Notes under the pieces: generated by a model | Databases searched by the model: none | Told to the model about the DNA's origin: nothing | The model's input: only the letters and a program-made list of their open reading frames with translations | NCBI GenBank assembly: GCA_024195585.1 | Contig: SWBL01000099.1 | Location: 1-64,000 of the forward strand | Origin: Aureobasidium sp. EXF-3400 | Lineage: Eukaryota; Ascomycota; Dothideomycetes; Dothideales; Saccotheciaceae | Direction of reading: 5' to 3' | DNA: 64,000 bases | Position numbers and translations under genes: made by a program | Shown here: piece by piece, positions 10,273 to 21,010 of the stretch | How positions within the stretch are numbered: position 1 is the stretch's first letter | Layout: each line of letters starts with the position of its first letter

Positions 10273-11241
10273 TTAGATGATGAAACCTTCAAGCTGCTCT
10301 TTGGTACGCTGGTCGACATTATGATGTCTGTTCTCTTCCCACTTCTGACCACCCTCGCCGAACGCATTGCTCAGTTGCCCAAGAAAGAAATCGAGGTTCT
10401 TGTCCGCTTCAGGGAAGGCTTCTTTGAACCTTCGATACAATTCGTCAACTTTGTGCTTTTGTGAAGCATTCTGGATGAGGTCGTCGAAAAGCTGGAGATA
10501 TTTGCGAGTGTGTGCAAGATCAGCTTGACCATCCATATCCCAACCTTTCTCCAAATGGCCTGGAATAATCTTGGTGGCATTCAGAGATGCTATGAGGTCA
10601 AGTGACTTCTGCCAAGCGTGCCGAATTTGTGGTGTTTCTATCTCGGCAGCCCTTGTTCATCGTTAGAACAATATTTACCATATATTTTGAACAAGGTCAT
10701 ATTCGAAAACTTACCAGACGTGAGTGCTCCGCGCATATATCACATCGCCGCAAACAATAGTTTTCTCAGTCGGCAACCAGAACAATGTTTGATCAATCGA
10801 GTCACCTTGAACAGGACCAAGCAGACATACAGGCGACTGTTCGTCCCCATCAAGCACAAAGAAGCTGTGCTCGAAGACATCAGGCTTCCTTGGCTTCTCA
10901 GGTACCATCTCCTTTCCCATCACCGAAGGCCAATACTTGACTTTGTCCTCGTATTCGCGGTCAATGCCCGCACGAACATATGGTGCGGCCAGAAATCTCG
11001 CTCCCTGGAAGGCTTCCAAGATAGGGTTGGCGGAGAAAAAATGGTCGGGATGGTGGTGAGTGACAAACACTGCTTTCAGTGGCAGAGATGTGGTGTCTCT
11101 AATCCATGTGACGACAGATTTGGCATCAGGAATCAAGAAGGGAGGATCGATGAGGGTGGCACTCTTGCTGCCCACGATCAGAGTGGTGATGCTGGACAAG
11201 CCCTGCTCGCTGGAGATATGGATGTGCGTTTGTAATGGCAT
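10273..11241 (-). CDS. Metallo-beta-lactamase-fold hydrolase
   Basis: complement(10273..10651,10715..11241), 301 aa. The intron 10652-10714 (GTAAGT donor, TTCTAAC branch, AACAAG acceptor) joins THV-W-AAEIE to TPQIRHAWQKSLDLI, and the frame agrees on both sides. The zinc motif THHHPDHFFSAN (HxHxDH) is at residues ~63-74. A second histidine lies in IIPGHLEKGWDMDG, and GDVIYA supplies the bridging Asp. The family hydrolyses thioesters, lactones, phosphoesters and others, so no specific reaction can be called. The first in-frame ATG at 11241 gives a normal N-terminus for the family. No signal peptide. It sits in the sugar block without an obvious role there. Confidence 0.85.
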
Positions 11242-11621
11242 AGTGTTCAAGTCTTGACTGTAGATGCTGTTTGTTCAGAATATCAGAAAAATACGCAGCA
11301 TATGTGGTTGGATCAATCATTATTGTCAGCTGACTACATACCATTGCCCCACATGTAATGATTAACACGAGGGCGGGGTTACGGCCGGTCGGCAAGTATA
11401 TCAACACAATATCGGTATATTGATCAATCAGGTGGGGTAAACTTTATGTCGAGTTCTTCATCAATCCTGTGTGCAAATAATTCGATTTATGAATATGCGA
11501 AAGTATCATTCAGTGATGAGCCACCATGAGCCACCATGATCCCTACCGACCGACTTTAGTACCCATATCCCAATACGCCCAACCCCATCCGAGCCATCAT
11601 GATGCGTGTAGCTTGATCAAA
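11242..11621. other. Intergenic: MBL promoter and dehydratase 3' region
   Basis: 380 bp, no gene seen. A short direct duplication of GAGCCACCAT occurs at about 11518-11538. Confidence 0.5.
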
Positions 11622-12827
11622 TTACACATCGATATCTGCAGCAACCTCTGCGACCACTACGTGTGAGTCTGCCCGTTTCTTGTCTGCTTGCACCTTGGGT
11701 GTGACAGGCTCAGGGAAAGGCTGTAATCTGCTTTCGATGTTACCCCACCAGGTCGAGCCGAATCTCTGATACCACTGCACGGTAGCGCGCAAACCTTCGT
11801 TGAAGCGAGTCTTCTGCTCCCAGCCCAGTTGACGCAGCTTGTCTCCATTGACAGCATAGCGATGGTCGTTGAAGGGGCGATCTTGTGTGTGAACGACGTG
11901 CTTGTAGAGATCTTCGGTGGTGGAGTGCGGAAGTCCGAACAAGCGGAGCAGGTGGGCACAGAGGTCGATGGTAGAGACTTCGTCGTGCGAGTCGACGTTA
12001 TAGATGTGACCGATCTCGCCCTTGTGTAGGATAGTGTCGAAAGCGTCTGCTGCATCGCCTGCATACAGGTAGCGACGTGTGTTGTCACCACTACCGTGTA
12101 GAGGAAGCTTCAATCCGCGCTGAAGCATCAACGAGAACTTCGGTATAACCTTCTCGGGGAATTGGTGAGGACCGTAGACGTTGTTACTGCGAACGATGAT
12201 GACAGGTAGCTTGAAGCTCTTGTAGTAAGCGTGTACCATCATCTCTGCGGCGGCCTTGGACGCGGCATAGGGGTTGGTAGGGGCAAGGATGGCATCTTCG
12301 AGAAGGTCGTCGGCTCCGTCTTTAACTTCACCATAGACCTCGTCCGTAGATACATGGATGAACTTCTTGATACCATAAGTCTTCATGCACTCTAGCAACA
12401 CGTGAGTGCCGTAGACGTTGGCATATGTGAAGTCATAAGAATTGCCGAAGGAGAGATCGACATGGGATTGCGCTGCAAAGTGCATAACGGTATCGATCTT
12501 ATGCTTGCGGAGACAACCCAACACTTCGTCTGCCTTCATGATATCTCCATGGTAGAAAGAGAAGTTTTCGAGGTGGTTCAGTTGGTTTGTGTTGTTTAGA
12601 GACGCGCAGTAATCGAGCTTGTCGAAGGAGACAATGTTGTAGTGGCCACCATAGGTAGTTGTGAGATGACGAACTACCCACGAAGCAATGAAGCCAGCTC
12701 CGCCAGTAATCATAATGTTGTGGATCTCAGGGTTTGGCTCATGGCGTGAAGAGCCTGTGAGAAGAGGCGCTTCCGACCATGTCCATGGCGGGAAGCTTTC
12801 GTTCTGTGGTGTCTTGACGTAAGGCAT
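11622..12827 (-). CDS. NDP-glucose 4,6-dehydratase (RmlB-like), probable UDP-glucose 4,6-dehydratase
   Basis: Single exon, 401 aa from ATG at 12827 (MPYVKTPQNES). Extended SDR fold: NAD motif ITGGAGFIASWVVRHL (residues ~40-55), HFAAQSHVDLSFGNS, the dehydratase signature STDEVYGEVKDG, catalytic YAASKAA (YxxxK), and RSNNVYGPHQFPEKVIPKF. The RmlB-type arrangement of Asp-Glu next to the active Thr is what distinguishes 4,6-dehydratases from 4-epimerases. In fungi and plants the eukaryotic form converts UDP-glucose to UDP-4-keto-6-deoxyglucose, the first step to UDP-rhamnose (established for related enzymes). A matching second-step enzyme lies 6 kb away at 18.9 kb. Cytosolic. Divergent from the nucleotide-sugar transporter. 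Confidence 0.9.
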   Translation of the reverse strand: MPYVKTPQNESFPPWTWSEAPLLTGSSRHEPNPEIHNIMITGGAGFIASWVVRHLTTTYGGHYNIVSFDKLDYCASLNNTNQLNHLENFSFYHGDIMKADEVLGCLRKHKIDTVMHFAAQSHVDLSFGNSYDFTYANVYGTHVLLECMKTYGIKKFIHVSTDEVYGEVKDGADDLLEDAILAPTNPYAASKAAAEMMVHAYYKSFKLPVIIVRSNNVYGPHQFPEKVIPKFSLMLQRGLKLPLHGSGDNTRRYLYAGDAADAFDTILHKGEIGHIYNVDSHDEVSTIDLCAHLLRLFGLPHSTTEDLYKHVVHTQDRPFNDHRYAVNGDKLRQLGWEQKTRFNEGLRATVQWYQRFGSTWWGNIESRLQPFPEPVTPKVQADKKRADSHVVVAEVAADIDV

Positions 12828-13937
12828 TGTTCGGAAAACCAGGAAAACAGAGAAAGGAGTTTGTAAAGAGCGTTGAATGGGTGTTTGTGAAGAGCCTCTG
12901 AACAATCCGACAGGAAGTTATATAGAGGCGATGACTTATCTTTAGGAGGTTAAGAGACCTGCAAAGCCGCGTTTCGCCAGGTGAAATCCTTCTGGAGGAC
13001 AGGAGTAGACTCCTGAGAACAAGTCGAGACCAATCAAGTCAGCTCGCTATCAAAGATGTAGGGCGAACGGTAAATGCGGCATATTCGACTGAGCTGGATC
13101 AGCACCTGAATGTGAAGCCTAAGCAGTGAGGAGGAAGACTGTTGGTACCGATACCACCGTTTGGCTCTGACATTCCGTGCAGGCTTACGTCCTTGTTCCA
13201 GGGATCGACCTTGGTCGGAAACAGTCCAACACGCCGACAGCTGATGTCCACTGATTTGAAAACGTTCAAAAGAGCAATCGATTGTGGAAGCAAGAAATGA
13301 TACCTACCGTTGGAGTCCTGAGGATTTGACGACGTTTCGTCCTCTTCCTTCTGCAGGGGCTCTCGCGACATCTGCGATGGCGATAGCTGTTCCTCTAAGC
13401 ACCTATTTGGGTAGATGACTTGCTCAATCCACCAAAAGATAGTCAAGACAGCTTCTGGAACATGAATTCTGTGGTAGCATTAGCCCAAAAGTTAGCCGCC
13501 AGGCAGTGATCATCTATAGCGTTGTTACTGCATTGGCATGAAGCTTAGCTATTTCCTGAGGACAGCCCAACATGGCGTGTGTGTGTGGTTGCGGAAGGAT
13601 ACTTAGAGGATTGAGGCTTGTGACATGCATGAGCTGAAGTGAGTTGTGCCGTTAGAGCGAATCTACAAGTAGTTAAGGTTAGGGGTTCAAATGGGGAAAC
13701 TCTGTCAACGGCGCAGGCAAACGTCATGAGCGTGGGGGTACGTAACGCAAGTTCAGCCGACAATCTATGAACGGTGAGGCTGAACATCGACTTGTATTGA
13801 ACTCCGAAAAGTGGACCCATTCCGATCAAGGTACTCGAGTACAATGTGAGCGAATATTCGGAACACGTGAAAGAAGGGGTGAGATCTGCGATATCTTCCA
13901 TTCCATCAATACTCCCAATCTTGCACCAAAACAAACC
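12828..13937. other. Divergent promoter region of dehydratase and transporter, with a candidate orphan exon
   Basis: 1.1 kb. It contains the upstream regions of both flanking genes. A minus-strand open stretch at 13308-13468 is bounded by a good acceptor (GGCTAATGC...CCACAG) and a GTAGGT donor and reads peptide-like (TIFWWIEQVIYPNRCLEEQ). I could not build a complete gene around it, so it is reported as a finding only. Confidence 0.4.
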
Positions 13938-15119
13938 ATGAAGGATAGAGATTCTAAGGTAGCCGTCACAGACATGGGCAACCACGACTACGAACGTGCA
14001 GCGTCAAGCGAGCACTCAGACAATGAGGATGCTGGATCATTGCTCGAAAGTCATGAAGCGAAGTTGGACATCGATCTTGAAGAACAGAAACATGAGAAAC
14101 CAAAAAGACCGTCCAGCAGTCTCATGATGTGGATAGCTATCAATATTCTTGCAACGATTGGCATAGTAAGTGCAGTGAATCAGTATTCGCAAACATATGC
14201 TGACCGAAAAATGTGTAGGTCTTCACCAACAAACGTATTTTCTCTGATCCATCCCTCAGAGGAGCACAACTCTCGTTCGCATGCTTCCACTTCTTTGTCA
14301 CTTTCGCGACTCTGCACATCGTCTCCAGTCCTCGATTCGGCTACTTTGAGCGGCGAAAGACTACTGTCAGGGAGATCTTACCTCTAGGAGCTGCTATGTG
14401 CTTCAATGTGGTTCTGCCCAATCTGTCCCTCGCATTCTCTTCCGTTATGTTCTACCAGACTAGTCGGATCCTTCTCACACCCATCACGGCTATTCTCAAC
14501 TACACCTTCTACGGCAAGACAATTGCAAGACAGGCAGCGTATACTTTGATTCCTGTCTGTCTGGGTGTTGGTATCGTGTCTTACTACGATGTCAAGCCAG
14601 GAGCCAGTACTCAGAGCACCAGTTTCCTAGGTGTTGTGTTCGCGATGACCGGCGTGGTTGCCAGCTCAGTCTACACTGTTTGGATCGGGTACTTCCACAA
14701 GAAGCTTGAATTGACCAGTCACCAGCTCTTGCACAACCAGAGTCTCTGCGGTGCTGTGACATTGCTTTACTTCATACCGTTCATTGATTCGTTCCCGGTC
14801 TGGTCTGAGGTACCAATCAGTCGATGGATCCTGATCCTCTTCGTGAGTTCATGACAAGCCACTTCTGCTTCGCAAATCACTGACCTCATTACGATAGAGC
14901 GGACTCTGTGCCTCTGCAATTAATTTATCGCAATTTGTCATTATTGATGGAGCTGGGCCTGTTGCTAGCACTGTGGTTGGCCATTCGAAGACACTGTCAA
15001 TTGTTGCATTGGGATGGATTACAAGCGGGCACGGTGCCGACGACAAAAGTCTTTTTGGTGTTGTTATTGCGGTAGGAGGCATTGTGTTGTATTCCGTCGC
15101 TACAACACTCTTCAAGTAG
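13938..15119 (+). CDS. SLC35-type nucleotide-sugar transporter (TPT/UAA superfamily)
   Basis: join(13938..14165,14219..14842,14898..15119), 357 aa. Both introns are short (53 and 55 bp) and phase 0. A hydrophilic acidic N-terminus of ~65 residues precedes about ten membrane segments. Recognisable family pieces are VFTNKRIFSDPSLRGAQLSF (helix 2, NKxxF), RREILPLG-like VREILPLGAAMCFNVVLPNL, SVMFYQTSRILLTPITAILN, and the C-terminal VVGHSKTLSIVALGWI. This resembles SLC35E3/GDP-mannose-type fungal transporters of the Golgi. Substrate cannot be read. Position between an RmlB-like and an RmlD-like gene suggests UDP-rhamnose or a related nucleotide sugar (inference). Confidence 0.86.
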
Positions 15120-15376
15120 AAGCCAAGAGATACTCGACAACAGATTGCGAAAACTATACAAGCCACTTGATTAGAACCTTGCAGACAGTTAAGCAGAAAG
15201 TAGTTGTGATACTGTGCTGGCGATCGTCTAACAATCCACAAAGCTTTACTGTACATACCACTATGTTTGGCAGTGAATAAGTAGTATATGATTGTTCAAT
15301 ATCGACGAAGGTCTAAGAGTGATCAAGGGCTGTAGAAGCAATTGAAAATACATTTGAATTGCCAGTCAAATCCTTC

Positions 15377-16438
15377 TCAGAATGGGATAAGTTCGAACTC
15401 TTCCTCCTCCTCTGTTCTCTTCCAATTTGCTTTGCAATCCCCAGGCAACCAGTATTTGCCATCCATACTCAAGATCATCTTGACTTCTGGACACCAAGCA
15501 TAAATACGTTCTCGCTTCTCCGCCGTACCCCAACTGCCACCGTGCAAGACTTTGCCAGAACCTCCAAGATGATATCCCATAGGACTATATGAGGAAATCA
15601 TTTCTCCTGAGAACTTGTTTTCCATGGTGCCATTGGCAACCTTTGCTCCCACTCGCTGACTCAGACGACGGCTAAGCCAAACGTCTTCCGGCTCACTATT
15701 GGGCAAGCGTACCTGGTGCTTCAGGACTTCAATGATACTGCTGACCTTACGGAGTGAAAGCCCACCATTACCACCTCCTTTGTCCTTCAAGCTCCAGGGC
15801 GCGCCGACATAGTCGTAGTCGAGCCAGTCATTCAGACTTTGTTCCGAATTTGCACAGAGCATGCTGTCGGTTTGGAAGACGAGCAGCCATTCTGCAGGCG
15901 CCAAAAGAGTTTCGTGAACCCAGAGGTTCGTCAAAAATGTACTGATTTGCTCTGTTCCCGCAACACTCATGTTGCTAGGGATGTAGGTAAGATCCATCTT
16001 GCCAATGTTCACTTGGTCTTGGATGGCCAGAGAGCTGTTAACCGATGCCACTGACTCATCCGAACCCATGAACCTGACCCGCCAATCGTTTGGAATGACT
16101 GCGGTGAAGTGCAGCAGCAGCGGGATGAGATGCGGCGACGGTCGATTCTCGATAAGGAGTGCTACCTTTCTTGGGTCGTATGGCGAAGCCTCTTTGTACT
16201 TCAGCCTGATTGCAGGTGCTGCTGGGAGGACTCGATGTCCCAGGTTGACCACTGCAACAATCAATCTGACTTCATTAGCACATACGACTTACAACTCCTA
16301 GATCATCACGTACAGGACGGCAGCGAAGAACCCAGCATATGCGTAGGCAAGTATCCTGTTTTTTCTGTCCATCCTCGCGAGAGGTGCCATCGAAATTCGC
16401 GAGAGCTTCTCGAGTGTTCCTCCTCTGAAAGAGGACAT
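15377..16438 (-). CDS. DUF5672 glycosyltransferase-like type II membrane protein (copy 1)
   Basis: complement(15377..16265,16314..16438), 337 aa. The 48-bp intron (GTACGT...GCTAAT...GTCAG) falls inside the signal anchor, joining AYAYAGFFAAVL to LIVAVVNLGHRVLPA; the combined span starts at residue ~32. The lumenal DUF5672 domain follows: KVALLIENRPSPHLIPLLLH, WRVRFMGSDESVASVN, LLVFQTDSMLCANS (TDS/DxD-like), DWLDYDYVGAPW, GGNGGLSLRK, SEPEDVWLSRRL. These are the expected glycosyltransferase-like motifs of the family; donor and acceptor are unknown. It is divergent from a paralog across 451 bp, which suggests local duplication and co-expression. Confidence 0.85.
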
Positions 16439-16889
16439 TGTGTCAAACGATATTTAGAAAGCGAGTTCTGCTGTGATCAAAAATGCAAGAGCGACGCGGG
16501 AGAGAGCATAGATTCTGGTCGTGCATGAGTCTGCACGGCAAGGGGTTCCAAGCCTGACATTGGTCCCGGACATTCGAGGAGCCAACGCAATCCTGAATTC
16601 CGGCCAGATTACTTGAGTACGTACGTTCCTGATACTTTGGAGCTGAAGTTATCGAAACGGATTGAGTTCACAGTCTCACAACGGTGCCGAAGGTGTGCTT
16701 AAAGTAACGGCGATCCTTCAACGTTGGCTGACGCGAGCTGAGGAGCAACCACACAGGGGCTATCGTCCGTGCTGCATGCACCTCCTACTCAATCGGGTAA
16801 CACCAAAATTATTACCCATCGAATCCCTACGTCTGCTAGTTGACCATCACTTCGATCGCACACAAGTTAACAACAAACATCAGCACAGT
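16439..16889. promoter_or_regulatory. Shared promoter between two divergent DUF5672 paralogs
   Basis: 451 bp between the two start codons, with no credible ORF. An inverted repeat GGGTAA-N11-TTACCC lies at 16795-16817; it could be a dyad operator or chance. The regulatory role follows from the head-to-head layout only. Confidence 0.45.
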
Positions 16890-17961
16890 ATGGTCTGGCT
16901 GTCCAGCATCCATGATATACGAAGTGGCGGGTTCATCAAGCTTGTGTCGTCTCTGATAGTCGTGTGAGAGACGAGTGGAAACTATATGACCAACCAAGCT
17001 GACCTTTTGCGCAGCTGGATCATCGCTTTCCTTGGACCTTCAAAAAAGTCGTTGTCAGATGCAGTCGCAAATCAACTCGCAAAGTTGCCCTCGATGCAGC
17101 TTGACTGGGATGATGCAGATGCACCATGGGCACACTATAACAAGACAAAACTCGCTCTCATCATCGATTCACGGCCGCTGACAACTCTCGCGCCTCTTGT
17201 CCTGCAGATGATGGTCAATGTCCCGCATGACTGGCCCTTCTTGTTCCTTGGATCAACACAGAGTATTGCCGTGGTCAACAGCAGCCGCGCTATTCAAGAG
17301 AAAGAAGCGTCAGGTAGACTTCGATTCCAGACAATTGGATCAGACTATCACTCTGTAGAGGGTAGCCACCGCCTGCTTGCGAATCCCAAATTCTACGATG
17401 AGATGCTTCCCAAGAGCGTCGAACATCTGTTTGTCTTCAGCCGCGATTCCACCATCTGTGCTAACGCACTGCGAAGTCTTGACGATTGGCTGGCTTACGA
17501 CTGGATTAGTGGACCAAAGTATTCAGTCTCTCGTCACTGCCTGTGAGGAACGCGACTAACAACACGCTAGGAATGATAAAGACTCACAGGCTTTCAAAGG
17601 CAGTGGAGGGTTTTCACTCCGTCGCGTCTCTACCGTTCGCCGTATCCTCGCTTTCCAACAACGAGACGACGATACAATTGCAGAAGATCAATTCTTGAGC
17701 TACCGTATGACTACCACTCCGGATGCAGTCATTCCAAACGCAACGGAAGCATCCGAGTTCGTCACCGACCATGTCTACCATAAAAACTCCTTCGGCATCC
17801 ATATTGGAGACATGTCAAAGAGCATGGCGGAAGTCTGGGACAACCATGATAGACGCATGGCGATTTACCGGCATTGTCCAGAGTTGAAGATGGCCATGAC
17901 ACCGATGAAGTTGACTAGAGAGAAATGCGACGAGCCCAAAGCAGAGGAAAAAGACTCATAA
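16890..17961 (+). CDS. DUF5672 glycosyltransferase-like type II membrane protein (copy 2)
   Basis: join(16890..16963,17015..17518,17571..17961), 322 aa. Exon 1 plus the first intron (GTGAGA...GCGCAG) rebuilds a signal anchor from KLVSSLIVV and WIIAFLG, the same position as in copy 1. The domain contains KLALIIDSRPLTTLAPLVLQ, WPFLFLGSTQSIAVVNSS, LFVFSRDSTICANALRS, DWLAYDWISGPK and SGGFSLRRV. Relative to copy 1 the TDS motif is SRDS, GGNGG is GSGG and the EDVWLS segment is AEDQFLS, so specificity may have drifted. Intron 2 (17519-17570) carries GACTAAC and restores frame at GPK-NDKDSQ. Same strand as the downstream epimerase/reductase. Confidence 0.82.
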
Positions 17962-18899
17962 TGCGATTCAATGTTTTCCTGCCGTGTAGTAATGAATCTT
18001 TTGGACGTCTCAAGATCGTCTTTCAGTTCGTGTCGACGTGTACTCAGCCAGACGGCTCTCCAAGCACAGAATGATCTCAGAGTTTCATTGCGCTCAGTTC
18101 ATGATCGATCATCATCCGTGTTTCGACAAGCTTTGGAAGACTATGCGTGTCCACGAGTTCGTCAATATGGCGTCTGGATCCAATGTCCTCGGCAGTGAGA
18201 ACCTAGGACAGTGATCTCCGTTGATCGCAGTATCGATTCGAGCCATGAATTTCTGGTTGTTCGAGCTTACGCAACATGTACAGCGTCCCCCTGTGGCCCT
18301 GTTCCTGGGTTGTCACAGCTCCGGACCCTAAAACGTGCAGGATGTAGGTTGTTTGATGGGATGTAACGGGTACGTACTCGGGATGTCCGCCAAAAACGGT
18401 CCAGAGTGCCCCGCACCCAGCTGGATTCAGCAGCACTCAGCTGCGACGGTTAGAGTTCGGTACAAACCACAATCCTTACACCATCCACCCCCACGCTTTT
18501 GTGTCTGAGGCTGATGTTTAACGCAGGAGTCGTGCAGCTGCTTTGGGTCAATGGTTATCAACACTAATTGCTGAGGATTAACTGCCTTGCAAGCTTCATC
18601 GATGGTCTCAACGTCTCGCACGTGAATCCTATACGTGGACTTTAGTCTCATGCAGCGCTCGATAGTTGAGCTCCTGTGTCAAAGGTATTGTGACTGCTAG
18701 GAGAGCCTGGGCACCTTGATCGTTGTACATTCCATCTCTGCTGCCCCTTACCTTCTTCTTCCCTTTCCTACATCACTTGCTTGTTCCTTGCCTTGTTTCT
18801 AATCTCTTCATCACCTCACATTTTCCATTTGATTCTCTTCTTCCTTCTCTACCATATTCAGCGTCTCTTCTTTGATTTTACTTACACAACACTATCAAC
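17962..18899. other. Intergenic: long upstream region of the epimerase/reductase
   Basis: 938 bp without a supported gene. The last ~170 bp are strongly pyrimidine-rich (CTTCC, CTTTCC and TCTCTTC runs), typical of a leader of a well-expressed fungal gene. Confidence 0.5.
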
Positions 18900-19845
18900 A
18901 TGATTTCTTCGACTAACCAGAATGTCTTCCTGATCTGGGGTGGCAAAGGATGGGTTGCTGGTCATCTCGAGTCGCTGCTCAAGGATCAGGGCAAGACTGT
19001 CCACACCACTACTGTTCGCATGGAGAACAGAGAAGAAGTCATTGCCGAGCTGGAAAGAATCAAACCCACACATGTTCTGAACTGTGCAGGCTGCACAGGT
19101 CGTCCCAATGTCGACTGGTGCGAAGACAACAAGGCTGCTACCATCCGTAGCAATGTTATTGGCACTTTGAACTTGGCCGATGCTTGTGAGCAGCGTGGCA
19201 TCCACATTAGCGTCTTTGCTACAGGATGCATCTACGCTTACGATGAGGCCCATCCCATCGGTGGAGCTGGCTTCAAGGAGACTGATCCTGCCAACTTTTC
19301 TGGATCCTTCTACTCGGCTACCAAGTCGAAGGTAGAGGAGGTGAGCATACTATGTAGCCAGGTCCTGAGATCTGTCAGCTGACGATCTCCTTCAGATCAT
19401 GATGAACTACGAGAACGTCCTCTGCCTGCGCCTTCGCATGCCAGTATCCGATGACCTGCACTCTCGCAACTTTGTCACCAAGATTACAAAGTACGAACGC
19501 GTCGTCGACGTACCAAACAGCAACACCATTCTGCACGATCTGCTTCCCGCCGCCGTCGTCCTCGCCGAGAATAACGAAACCGGCGTCTACAACTTCACCA
19601 ACCCCGGTGCCATCTCACACAACGAGGTGCTTGGCCTATTCCAGAAGATTGTCCGTCCCAGCTTCACATGGAAGAACTTCTCGTTGGAAGAGCAAAGCAA
19701 GGTCATCAAGGCAGGACGCTCGAACTGCAAGCTTGATACTGACAAGTTGGTCAACAAGCTTCGAGAGTATGGAGTGGAGATTCCTGAGGTTCATGATGCA
19801 TACGAGCAGTGCTTCAAGCGTATGGTCAAGAACGGTGTCAACTAG
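18900..19845 (+). CDS. NDP-4-keto-6-deoxyglucose 3,5-epimerase/4-reductase (RmlD-like, NRS/ER type)
   Basis: join(18900..19340,19396..19845), 296 aa; the phase-0 intron joins SKVEE to IMMNYENVLCLR. An NAD(P)-binding start FLIWGGKGWVAGHLESLL is typical of the eukaryotic NRS/ER family rather than of bacterial RmlD (GxxGQLG). Other motifs: THVLNCAGCTGRPNVDWCED, SVFATGCIYAYD, and catalytic FYSATKSK (YxxxK). The end (AYEQCFKRM) also fits. Related plant and fungal enzymes convert UDP-4-keto-6-deoxyglucose to UDP-L-rhamnose with NADPH (family knowledge). With the dehydratase at 11.6 kb this completes a two-enzyme UDP-rhamnose route. Cytosolic. Confidence 0.9.
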
Positions 19846-20276
19846 AGAAAGATATCGACGTTTTCCTAAATTTCATGAATGCAATCTTTTCACAGGCATG
19901 CTTGCAACTGGAGTAGCTCTGAAGAATCCCCGGCGTGGGTTGCAGTGGTACCAATTCGCTGTGCGAAAGAAATCCAGCTTAAGGGGTGGCTGTCCATCAC
20001 TTTTTGTGGACACTCATGTAGTTTGCAACAGCGTGTCAGGACCGTGAGTTGAATCGCAACAACGCAGCCCACAGCATTTGCATGATCTACGATCAAACAA
20101 GAATTTGATACGCATTATACAAAATGCTGTGTTAGTGAAAAAATTGCTTTGGGATGGTGATTTATGTAGACCAGGGTTGCCCGTTCTGCGAAATTTCGGG
20201 ACCAAACTCCGTAACGGGTACGAGAAGAATGGTAGAGTAGATCGTTGTTATCTCTGACATGCTCTCGCATACAGCC
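19846..20276. other. Intergenic: convergent 3' regions
   Basis: 431 bp between the stop codons of the epimerase/reductase and the DUF3605 gene. No feature recognised. Confidence 0.5.
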
Positions 20277-21010
20277 TCAAACGTCGATTCTAATTTTGTC
20301 TGACAATGCTACATCGCCGTTGGTGATGTCGTCCACGAATTGTTTGTCGGGAGAGAATAGCATAACATGGAAGTGCTCAACTGCATGAATGGACTTCAGG
20401 CTGGCCCAGTTCTTGAACCAGATGCAGTCCTCAGCGCCGACATGAGCTCGAAACGTTTGGTTGACGTATGAATCAAGTTGTTCTCTGGCGGCATCGGTCA
20501 AGTCACCGCTGACGGGGTCTTCTTCCAACTGAAACTTGACCCATACAACAAGATGCACGATTCTTGTGTCAATCCCGTAAGGCCAGTCATTCAACAGAAT
20601 CTTGACGTCGTCTATATCCAACGTCAATGGTCGAGTAGGGTGTAGGATTGTATCGCAAGAAGCTCACCTGGATTGCTGAAAGGCTCGCCTTGAGGAACCA
20701 GATCTTGCCATCTCAATCTCTCGGTCATGACAAAATTCATGACTGAACCATATTGGTTCTTGAGCTTCGCAGTATAGGCCTTGTAGCGGCGAAGGTCGCT
20801 GGGCACTCGCTGGAACAAATCAATGCGGTTTGTTCGTATGAGTTCTTGAACCTCTGGCCATAATAATCGACGAAATTCAGAATCTGGCGTGGCTAGAATC
20901 TTCTGGTCTTTCTCGTTGGCATCTTTCAGGAAATCCGGGCACTCATCAGATCTTTGATCAGCCGGAACGTTGACCTGCCAGTAGGGCAGCCTCTCCTGTC
21001 CGGACGGCAT
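20277..21010 (-). CDS. DUF3605 protein, N-acetylglucosamine-induced protein 1-like
   Basis: complement(20277..20611,20668..21010), 225 aa. The 56-bp intron (GTGAGC...ATATAG) joins EPFSNP to DDVKILLNDWPYGID. DUF3605 hallmarks are PYWQVNVP, LRWPEV-like LLWPEVQELIRTNRIDLFQR, PSDLRRYKAYTAKLKNQYGS, MNFVMTERLRW, DWPYGIDTRIVHLVVWVKF and SIHAVEHFHVMLF. Family members are annotated after a gene induced by N-acetylglucosamine; biochemical function is unknown. No signal peptide or membrane span. It directly adjoins the sugar block, which may or may not be meaningful. Confidence 0.88.
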
